The notes beneath the pieces are model-generated. The model saw only the letters and a list, made by a program, of their open reading frames with translations. It was not told the origin of the DNA and did no database searches. Below are positions 12,455 through 22,020 of a stretch of 64,000 nt of DNA, piece by piece. The first letter of the stretch is position 1, and every line of letters starts with the position of its first letter. Position numbers and translations under genes: made by a program. Source of the DNA: Crotophaga sulcirostris (taxonomy: Eukaryota > Chordata > Aves > Cuculiformes > Crotophagidae); NCBI GenBank assembly GCA_013397455.1, contig VYZB01000738.1, forward strand, positions 212,327-276,326, given 5' to 3'.

Positions 12455-13482
12455 TGACTGGGTGACTGGGCCCTGAGAGTTGTAATGAATGGAGGCAAAT
12501 CCAGTGGACGGCCAGTCACAAGTGGTGTTCCCCAAGGCTCAGTATTGGAGTCAGTTGTGTTTAATATCTTTGTCGGTGATCTGGATGAGGGGATTGAGTG
12601 CACCCTCAGTAAGGTTTGCAGATGACACCATATTGTGTGGAGCGTTGATCTGCTTGAGGGAAAGAAGGGTTTACAGAGGGATCTGGACAGGTTGGATCAA
12701 TGGTTTGAGGCCAAGTGCTGGGTCCTGCACCTGGACCACAACAAACCCCAGGCAATGCTGCTACAGACTTGTGGAAGAGTGGCTGGAAAGCTGCCCAGCA
12801 GAGAAGGACCTGAGGGTGTTGGCTGACAGCTGGCTGAACATGAGCCAGCAGTGGCCCAGGTGGGCAAGAAGGTCAACAGCATCCTGGCTTGGATCAGCCA
12901 TGGTGTGGCCAGCAGGAGCAGTGAATGGATTGTCCCCCTGGACTCAGCACTGGTGAGGCCACACTTGGAATCCTGTGTTCATTTTTGGGCCCCTCACTCC
13001 AAGAAAGAATTTGAGGTGCTGGAGTGTGTCCAGGGAAGGGCAATGGAGCTGGGGAAGGATCTGGAGCACAGGGGTTATGAGGAGTGGCTGAGGGCCCTGG
13101 GACTGTTTAGTCTGGAGAAAAGGAGACTGAGGTGAGACGTTATTGCTCTTTACAGCTATCTGAAAAGAGGTTGTAATGACGTGCATGTTGGTCTCTTCTC
13201 CCACGTAACAAGTGACAGGACAAGAGGAAGTATCCTCAAGTTGCACCAGGGGAGGTTTAGGTTGGATATTAGGAAATATTTCTTCCCTGAAAGGGTTGTC
13301 AGTCTTAGGAACAGGCTGCCCAGGTAAGTGGCAGAGTCACCATCCCTGGAGGTATTTAAAAATGTGTGAATATGTTGCTTAGGGGCATGGTTTAGTGGTG
13401 GACTTGCCAGTGTTACGTTAATGGTTGGACTCAATGATATTAAAAGTCTTCTCCAACCTAGATGATTCTATGGCTTTATGAT
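12455..13482 (+). mobile_element. CR1 LINE, about 1.0-kb copy with part of the reverse transcriptase
   Basis: This is the longest CR1 piece in the left half. It starts in the reverse transcriptase ORF (GGTGACTGGGCCCTGAGAGTTG), retains FADDT, the catalytic box of the polymerase, at about 12618-12632, then the thumb and C-terminal part (SLEKRRL near 13110-13130), the 3' UTR and the end near TTCTATGGCTTTATGA. Frames are broken (the readable pieces 12489-12956 and 12851-13135 lie in different frames), so no protein is made. Confidence 0.9.
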
Positions 13483-13536
13483 CTCCTGCTCCAGTCACCT
13501 TATTTCCAAACCTGCCTATTGCCTTACTTTCTCTGA

Positions 13537-14526
13537 TGACACCAAAGGAGACTGGTCCATGCTCTAAAAGTACATTGTGTATCTGGTCACATACGCAAAA
13601 GCCTCACCACTGAACAACATCAAAGCAATGAACACAAAATTGAAGTAGCTCAGGTGAACCTGGACTGGGAACACAAGGGTGAGCTCTTTGTAGCTCAATG
13701 GGGACATGAAACGTCAGGATGCCTAGGGAGAGATGCAACATACAATTGGGTTTGTGATTGAGGGATGGACCTGACCATGGAGCCCATCACACAGATCATT
13801 CACAGATGTGGAACGTGTCGCAATCAAGCGAGCCACACAAGTAAAATCCCCCTGGCATTATGTGGTGGTTGGGTTTTTGTGTATGGTGAGGTCTGGCAAA
13901 TTGATTGGATTGGACCACTGCCACAAACACGCCAAGGCAAGTGCTACGTACTCACCATGATGGAAGCAACTACTGGTTGGCTAGAAACATACCTTGTAAA
14001 CCATGTCAATACCCGAAACACCATTTTAGGCCTTGTAAGGAACATTTCATGGTGACATGGTACCCCAGAAAGAATTGCATTGGACAATGGGACTCATTTC
14101 CAAAATAACACCATAACCTCCTGGGCAAAGAAACATGGCATTGGGTGGGTTGGAAAGATTGAGAGACATAATAGACGGTTAAAGACTATGTTGACAGGGT
14201 TGGGCAATGGGGAATGGAAGCACTGGGATACAATTTTAGCAGAAATCACTTGGCTGGTTAACACCAGAGGATCTGCCCAAACAGAACCCTAAGATACTGT
14301 GGGAGGAGATAAGGTCCTCGTAGTGCCCATAGGGAAGTGGTTGGGGAAGGCAGTGTGGATTCTCCCTCCCATGGGAAAAGGCAAACCCATTTGTGGGATT
14401 TTCTTCTCTCAAGGACCTGCTTGTACCCTGTGGGTAATGCAGAACGATGAGGAGACATGGGGTGTTCCTCAACGAGATTTAACCTTGGGTGGAAAAATAA
14501 TCTGTGATGCGAGTTGTATGTTGTAG
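13537..14526 (+). pseudogene. Degenerate endogenous retrovirus pol remnant (integrase), ERV-L-like
   Basis: One frame can be read through this stretch but is broken by three stop codons (TGA 13759-13761, TGA 14053-14055, TAA 14290-14292) before the last stop near 14524. In order it shows part of the connection segment ahead of integrase, the His and Cys residues of the HHCC zinc-binding domain (the Cys pair in HRCGTC), the first catalytic Asp in WQIDWIGP, the second in LDNGTHF, the catalytic Glu in KIERHN, and a C-terminal DNA-binding-like segment with GDKVLV. No gag, protease, reverse transcriptase core or env is present: the 5' side is replaced by a CR1 copy ending at 13482. This is an old, non-functional copy. 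The class III (ERV-L) call is by resemblance of the integrase and LTR to avian ERV-L; class II is less likely. Confidence 0.8.
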
Positions 14527-14878
14527 GAAGTAATATAGCAGGAATGACCTGAACTAACGAAGAGTGAGTTTTGCAAGGAACCAGATGAGTGCAATGATGG
14601 ATGACCTAAACCAGCTAGTGTTGGTGCTCAGCAATCAAATATTCTTATCCTGTCCTGAACATCCATCCTGACAGATGGGGTCCAAGTCATAGCCTGTTGT
14701 TATGAAAAAGTGGAGGAAGCCCATGGAATAGGAAAGTAATATCTATCTGTTAAATGACAGGGTATAGGAGTTAATGAGAATGTATAAATCTGTATGTTAG
14801 GTATAAAGATGGTTGTGTAAGTGTTGGTAAGAAGAGATTCCAGTAATGAGAATTAAATACAACGGGGTGATTAGAAGT

Positions 14879-14895
14879 TATATATATATATATGT
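14879..14895. repeat. Short (TA)n run in the LTR
   Basis: An alternating TA run interrupts the U3-like part of the LTR. It is a simple repeat with no other feature. Confidence 0.7.
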
Positions 14896-15245
14896 ATTAA
14901 ATTATGTAGGACCTGAACATGGTGCAAATGCTGTGGAATAAGGGGTGGAGTCATTGGGTCTGGCCGAGATGAGGTTAAGTTTCCCCATAGCAGCCCTCAT
15001 AGTGTTGTGCTTTGTATTGGTAGCCAGAAAGGTGCTGATGACAACATGTGTTGTCTGCTCAGCAATAAAAGCTAAGAGGAAGCTGGGGAGGAGGGGAGAA
15101 GGGGAGGCGCACGGGAGAGCGTTCGTTATTACAATGATTGTCTTCTTGATCAACGTGTACTGAAGCCCTGTTTCCCAGGAAGTGGCTGGACATCACGTGC
15201 TGATGGGAAGTAGAGAATAAATCTTCCATTTTCCTTTTCTTTTGC

Positions 15246-15251
15246 TTTATT
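15246..15251 (-). terminator. Candidate poly(A) signal for RP1L1, inside an LTR
   Basis: TTTATT on the plus strand gives AATAAA on the minus strand, about 690 bp past the RP1L1 stop. Reading 15252-15940, I found no AATAAA or ATTAAA on the minus strand closer to the stop. The hexamer lies in the U5-like end of the ERV LTR. Use of the site is inference only; no transcript end is visible. Confidence 0.35.
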
Positions 15252-15380
15252 AAACTGCCTTTATCTTGACCAATGAGGGTTTTTTTCCATCTTATATTCT
15301 CCCTCTCCCTGTCTTGCTGAGGAGGAGAATTTTAGAGTGGCTTGATGGGCACCTGACATCCAGCCAAGGTCAACCCATCA

Positions 15381-15940
15381 TAGTGGGGAAAAGACTTTGA
15401 TATCTCAGACCCATTTTCTAGGTACCAATTGGGCAGGGTAGGATAGAGAAGGGTATGGTAAGGGGAAAAATGAGTGTAAACTCTGTGGGCTCTGACCAGA
15501 CTTTGGCAACGAATCCAGATTTTCTCATGTTTCTGTGAATTGGCAATCTTTCCAGGAAAATGGCATGCAACAGTCAAAAGGCCTCCTGAAGTCACTCAGG
15601 GATGATGCCCAGCAGAGCCACAAGTCACTCAAGCAGCAAACAGCGTGGCTTAAATAGTGAGAGCAAGAAGGTATCACAAATAAAACAGTCTTCCCTTTCC
15701 CCACATCACTTTTCTATTGAAACCACTAAATCTTAACGAGTTTACGAGCCCTCTAGAAATGAGGGCAGGTAAATGCAATGATACTCACAGGATTCAAGAT
15801 CAAGTTTACCACATTTAACTCAGAGGAAAAGCCAATTATGATGGCTCAACTCACTGAAGAAACTGTAACAGGTAATGAAAATACACTTGAAAAAAAAAAA
15901 AGAAAGGAAGGAAGGAAAAAACAGTTTTTGATAAGCAGTT
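15381..15940. other. Sequence just past the RP1L1 stop, probable 3' UTR
   Basis: No gene or repeat is seen between the LTR and the RP1L1 stop. On the minus strand this would be the 3' UTR if the hexamer at 15246 is used. An A-run of 12 lies at 15890-15901 on the plus strand. Confidence 0.5.
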
Positions 15941-18900
15941 CTAGAAGTCCAGGTCATCCTGATCAATCTCATCAGAGTTTTCTTTCTTTTTAGAAGTCTT
16001 GACTTCATCAGTGTGTTCAGCCTCCTTTGTATCTGCATCTGCAGCATCTGCCTGGTCCTCATCTCCCAAAGGATCAGTGCATGATGAACCTTTGTCCTCT
16101 TCTTCTTCCTCACTGTCAGGATACATCTGTGAGGGTTTGCTGCTCACATCATTTTGAGCCTCTTCATCGACGTGGTTGCTTGTGGGGTTATTGTCATCTT
16201 TGCATCCCTCATCATCTTCATCTTCAGATCCCTTCTGGGATTCCTGTGAGAAGTTTCCCACAGAAGAGTAACAAGAAAAGGCAGCTGCTTTGTTCAGAGT
16301 TTCATGTTTTTCATGTGCCTTGTCAGGACTGTCACTGGTGGGTTCCTCAGCATTCTCATCATTTTTGTCATTTCCTTCACTGGCGTTTTCCTCCTCAGCT
16401 GAACATGCCTCATGTTCTGATTCTGCATTTGCATCTTCCACTGCCTCAGCTTCATCCTGCTTATCTTCTTCACATCCTTCTGCATCATCTCCTTCAGGAT
16501 TGTCCTCAGTTCCACAGCCATCAGCATCTCCTCTGCATTCAGATGTCTCTTGTTCATCATCAGCCTCAATGTCCTCATCCTTTGGCTCCTCTGCTTCTTC
16601 AGCTTCATTGTCAGCTTCATCTTCAGCTTTGGACTTCTCTTCAGCTTCCTGCCCTTCATTTTGAGTTTCTTCTTCTTGCTCTTCCTCTTCCTCGTTTGCT
16701 TCTTCCTCGTCTTCCTTTGCTTCTTCCTCCTCCTCTTTTTGGTTTTCTTCCTCTTCTTCCATTTCCTGCTCCTCTTCTTTTGTTTCTTCCTCATCTTCTT
16801 TAGCTTCCTCCTCCTCCTTTGTTGCTTCTTCCTCTTCTTGCACTTCTTCCTCTTCCTCTTTTGTTTCTTCTTCCTCCAAGTCTTCCTCTTCTTCTTTTGT
16901 TTCTTCCTCTTCTTCTTTTGTTTCTTCCTCTTTCTCATCCCCTTCCTCCTCCTCTCTTGTTTCTCCCTCCTCCTCCTCCTCTTTTTCTTCTTCTTCCTCC
17001 TCCTCCTTCACTTCCTCCTCCTCCTCTTCCTCCTCTTTCATTTCATCTTCCTCCTTTATTTCCCCTTCTGCTTCCTCATTCACTTCCTCACCATCCTTCT
17101 CTTCTGTTTCTCCTTCTGCCTCCTCTTTTGTTTCCTCCTCTTCTTCTTCCTTCATCATTTCTTCTTCCTCTTTCTCTTCTTCCTCCTCTTTTGCTTCTTC
17201 TTCCTCTTTCTCTTCTTCCTCCACTTTTGCTTCTTCTTCTCTCTCTTCTATGTCTTCCCCCACTTCTTCTGTTTCTTCATTTTCTTCTTCTTTGGTTTCT
17301 TCCTCATTAACCACATCCTCCCCCTCACAATTTTGACTCTCTGATATATCAGCTTCTTCTCCATCTCCGTTCAACGTTGAGCTGCCCACTTCATTTAATT
17401 CTGGTTCCTTTTCTTCATTGCCTTCCACTTCTGTTTCACCTGGCTGGAGTTCACCCTCATCATTCTCCTCATGGCCGTTTTCTTCTGCTTCTTTCACAGG
17501 ACTGCTGGGAACTGTTTGGATGTCCTGGGCTGCTTCTGAGATACAGGCTTCCTCGTCATTTTTCTTCAACCTCAGGATTTGCTGTAAATCGAATGCTTTC
17601 ATGACTGGGGCATTGGTGGCCACCACTGGATTTCTTATGGGCTTGGAAGCCAATTTTTTCCTCACACAAGAATCACACGGGCAGTATTCCTCCTCACTTG
17701 TTTGTTTACTAATACTGGCCTCAAAAACTGCACTAAATGCTGTATCTTCCCCTATGTCAAATGATAAGTCTGTTGTGTCCTCTAGCCTACTCTGAGTTCC
17801 ATTCTTGTCACTGAAGAGTGACTTTTTACGCATAATCTGCAATCGTCGTCTCCTCTGCTCGGTTTGGAGTGTTGACTCACGCTTGAGTGGTTCATCTGGA
17901 GGTCTCGGTATCTTCTTCCCTGCTCTACTCCTGATCTTCCTTAGCTCCTTCTCTATACTTTTTTGTATCCTTTTGCTCACTTCCTCCTTTAGCTCCAGTA
18001 TCATTTCATCCATCTGCTGGTTATTTTCCAGGTTCCATCTGACTTTGAACTCATTCATAGCACTGACATAGTGAGCCATGAACTCTTTCTCGATTTTCTT
18101 GAGGAGTCTCAGGACCCAGACTGGATCTGGATCCACTGAGTTTGTCTGGACAAGGGATGTGCCCACACTGGTGGCCACACTGTGCTTTGGCTCATTCGGT
18201 GGCTGGTTTTCAAGTCGCTCTTCCAAATCAGCTTTCAGTTCTGTTCCACAATCAGAGTCATAGACATTTGTATCATCGGTAGTGGCTATCTGATCAGCTT
18301 TCTCATCAAGATTTTCTTTGGGGGTTTCATCATTTACAGCTTCAGCTTCTTCTTGTTCTCCATTTTCAGCTAATTTGCTGTTTTCTTCATTTTTGTTTTC
18401 TTCCCCTTCCTCCTGACCATTTTCACAGTTACTGCACTGTTCCTCCTCATTCTCTTCTGCCTCCTGAATTAGAGATTCCTCTCTAGTAGACTGTGCTTTT
18501 TCCTCACCTTTTGATTTTGAGCAGGCTGTTGAAGGTCGGGATGACTGCTCTTCCTCTTTAATTTGCTCCTCAGCCTCAGTCAGTTCAGTGCCAGTCTCTG
18601 CATTCTCCACTTGTCCAGTGGATTTGAATTCAGCAGTTTTCTGTGCCATTAAAGTGCAGTCCCTGGCACAGGCTGTAGTCTCTTCTCCTGAGCCACCAGA
18701 ACCACTGCTAACATCAACCCCAGAGGAGGACATAGGAGTGAAGTCTACAGATTTGTGGACTTTAAACCCAGAAGCTGTCTTTACCTTCTCACTTGCTTCT
18801 TGACCTAAAATTGGACCACTTTTTTCAGCCGTGCATCCAAACCACAAGGCTTGAAAAATATTTAGCAGCTCCATATACCTTGGCTTATTCAAACGTTTTG

Positions 18901-21900
18901 ATTTATCTGATGGATCTTCTGACTCTTCGTCAAGAAGTTGGAGACTGGCCAGACAAGTAATCAAAATGTTGGCAGAGTTGCTCAATTTTCTCCCCATAGT
19001 GGGGGACACTTCAGGCAAACTGTTTGATCGGTCAAATTTTGTTTCATGTTTTGAACTGAGCAAGGCCTTCATGATCTGGACAGAAGTCTGGACAGAGGTC
19101 GGCAGGTCTCTTCTGTTGTTTTGGCTGGATGTAACTGACTGGATGCATTCTGCCTGGTCAGCCTTGGCAACTTCAGACACAGCTTCAGAGATTTGTTCCT
19201 CATTCACACATTCTTCAGCCCCTTCGTTGACAGCGATGCCTTCTGCTGTCTCTTTCTCCTCTTCCTCCTTTGCCTCATTTTCAACCTCCTCCACATTCTT
19301 TTTCTCAGCTTTTTCATCCTCTGAAATTTCCTCGGCATTTGTACAATGTGATACCTCAGTGGTTGCCTCTACACATTCCTCTTCTCCATCCTCCTCCATT
19401 TCGTATTTCATAAGCAATGTGTCTGAAGGGATTTTACTAAGCCATTCTTGCACAACTTCTTCTGGAGATGTATTTGGTAGAGTAGATGGCATTAAATCAC
19501 CTCCTTCTTCCTGCGTGCCTGTGCCTTCTAACTCTTCCTCTATGTTTGTGTTGCAAGAGTCATCAATCTCTTTATTCTTCTGATCATTCGCTTCGGTTGC
19601 AGCTGATTTAGACCCATAGGAAGTTGCTTTGGAGGAATCTATAATTTCTTTTGCCTCTTTTCCTGTGGCCAGCACTGATTCAGTACCTACGCTGCTAATG
19701 GAGGAATTCTTCAGCACAGTTGACTGTATTTTTTTTCTGTTTGGCTTCCCTTTTGGAGGGGTAGGGCAATGCATACTACGTACTGACAAAGTGTCAGGCA
19801 ATGATGCTTGACTAGAGTTTGACATCTTCACACGAAGATTTCTAGTTTTTATCCTCCTTGATTTTGAAGATTGAGATATGTTTGATTGTGAACACCTATC
19901 ATCACTTTCCTGGGATATCTGAGTCAACAAGCATTTATCTTTTACTTCTGACTTTGAAGAGACTCTTGAAGAGACACTTGCAGGATTTCCATTCCTAATC
20001 CCAGTCTCAGTTGAGTGGTCCCCTTTTGAACATACACTTTCACTCATACTTCCTTGTCTTGAAGAAGGGGTCTCTGAATTAATCTTAGAGTGAACCTCTC
20101 CAGCTTTTCCATTAGGGCTCGAAACACTTGAGCAGAGGGATGATGGTTTGCTGTTTTCATCTCTGTGGCTTCTCTTCTTTGAGCCTTTTGAGGATTCACT
20201 GTAGCCATTGGTAGTAGTTTTCAAGCTTTTCTCCTCAGTAAAGCGTGCAATTGCCTCTGCTTCACTAGTAGATGAAATGTTTGATTGAAAAGATCCTGAG
20301 TTATGAGACATGGGGTCTCCAATAGATTTTTTCTTGATTTCACATGAGCTTTTGGAGTAATTAGATGCCCTGCTGCATGACCTCAGATCATCTGCATGTA
20401 GGGAATTCTTTTTTTTATTCGGAGTGGATTCGAGTGAAGACACAGACACTTCAGACTTTGCATCCAAATGAACATGACTGTGTTTGCTCTTTTTGGATCC
20501 TCTGGAAGAGCAAGAGGCATTGCACAGAATGATCTCATCACTGTCACTTCTCTTGCTATTCCTGCCACTAGCTCTGGAACGGGAGGTTCCTCGTGTAGAG
20601 CATTGTTCACCTTCACTGCTCTCACCTCTAATTGATTGGCTGCCCTTTGTTTTTGCTGACACTGAGCTAACTTCATTAGTTTCATTTTCTTCTTTTTCTG
20701 CTTCAACCTCTTCAGCTTCTTTCTTAGGGCATGACTCACTGGAGAAGGAGGAGACTACTACATTGTCATCAGAGTGGTCATTCTCTTCACTTTGTGCTTT
20801 TGGTGTGGTACAGTTACTAGACTTGCTGTGCATGCTGTTGGTAGAAATGGAGCACCTAATGTTATCTTCTTGATTTGCCTTCTGAAGGCTGGAGGAGGAC
20901 ATGCTCCTACCCACACTACTTGTTTCCTCACATCCATTCTTCTTGCTCTCTCTGGACTGTAGAGAGGACCTTGACATGACGCTCCCACCTCTGCTGCTTT
21001 CCAGCTCTTCCACATCATCCTTTAAGCACTTCACAGAGGAAACTTCAAAACAATTTTCTTGTTCAGTTTGCGAGTTGTTTTTTCTGGCCTCATGGTCTTC
21101 AGAGGCATCTTGAGTATCCAGGTTGTTTTCACAGCTTGAATGTGACATTAAACCCAAGGATGAAGGTCTCTTACTATGGCTCGTGCTTGTCCGAGTGTAT
21201 TCTTGCTGGTCTTCTCCATTGGAAGCACCTGTAGACAAATCACTTCGACACATACACTTTTTAACGGATCGATATGACACTCTGTTCTCTATAGTTTCTG
21301 AGTAGGATGAGGACTCTTGCACAATGTGCTCAGAGTATTCCTCACTGGACGTGGTGTGGAGGCTATCCACAGAAGCCATTTTTTTGTGGACTACCCTCCT
21401 CCGGGAAGATGTGCTGGAGCATGATGACCGTGTGTGCCAGGTGCTTCGTACAGTGGGCTCTTCTCTCTGGGATGTATGCATGGGGTTTTTCCAGATATCA
21501 TAGTCCTGATGTTTCTTGCCACAGCTATGACAATGAGCCTCATCACATTCCGATTCCTCAAGTTTTGACATGTAAGAATCAATATCACCGGGATATAATG
21601 ACTCATCTGCCTCTGAGCTGGCCTCCGGGTTCATTTTCTGTATGGGGTCTAGTCCACTGTCCTCTTCTACACCTGACTCTTCACAAGGTATCTGGTTCAT
21701 CAGGTTGGACTTTTTGATTTGGGTGGACCACTGCAAAGTCTCATCATTTAGCAAGCGGAAGCGGACTTTCATCTCAACGGACAAGCTACCATCCTTGTTC
21801 ACATGTACCCGTTTTTCTATGTCATCATTGACCAAGGAATGGACCAAGTCCCCAGGTTTTGGATGTGAGCAACTGTTTGAGAAAGGTGCACCGTTATCTG

Positions 21901-22020
21901 GAGACGCAGCAAGACCATTGGGGTATGACTTTTCTGATGATAAAGAAAATCTCATGGACCTATTGCTTGATGCTGACCGTGGATGGATAACACTTTTTTT
22001 GGCTTTCAGTCCAAAGTCCA
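15941..22020 (-). CDS. RP1L1: RP1L1 exon 4: giant terminal coding exon
   Basis: This 6080-nt exon is open throughout and ends at TAG 15943-15941. The acceptor is ...caaactctag at 22030-22021. Approximate residue positions in the full protein are: 332-368, the RP1-family block ending VEMKVRF; 450-1050, Ser-rich and low in complexity; 1060-1070, a short CPTPPKG motif also found in human RP1L1; 1256-1330, the conserved [10 protein letters not shown] region; 1363-1380, TPMSSSGVD followed by a Ser/Gly run; 1559-1670, a helical charged segment starting near [11 protein letters not shown]; around 1710-1725, the cluster [11 protein letters not shown]; 1839-2056, the Glu/Lys-rich tract; 2230-2294, MYPDSEEEE followed by DDLDF. 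The DNA is strongly purine-rich on the coding strand, which opens long meaningless frames on the other strand. The Ser- and Glu-rich parts are probably disordered (inference). Confidence 0.95.

Larger units (their letters stand above)
14697..15380 (+). mobile_element. 3' LTR of the ERV-L-like element
   Basis: The segment starts TGTTGTTATG and ends in ...CCATCA, so it has TG...CA ends. It holds TATA-like TGTATAAAT and GGTATAAAG near 14784-14810, an AATAAA at 15064-15069, a purine-rich stretch (15074-15110) and a terminal part with TTATTAAACTGCC and GGTCAACCCATCA that resembles avian ERV-L LTR ends. The right end is fairly clear, the left end is a guess (14520-14700 possible). No partner 5' LTR lies in the window. 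Confidence 0.6.

Noticed and set aside
16294..16938. Minus-strand Lys/Arg-rich frame overlapping RP1L1
   Set aside because: A shifted reading of the same homopurine tract, not a separate protein.
16550..17344. Long plus-strand frames rich in Phe/Leu or Leu/Pro (also 16027-16803 and 16819-17310)
   Set aside because: They are the reverse complement of the Glu/Lys codons of RP1L1 exon 4; a pure pyrimidine strand has no stop codons in any frame. No independent evidence for a gene.
18966..19583. Ser-rich plus-strand frame of 205 residues
   Set aside because: Antisense of RP1L1 exon 4 coding sequence; composition follows from the Glu/Ser codons on the other strand.
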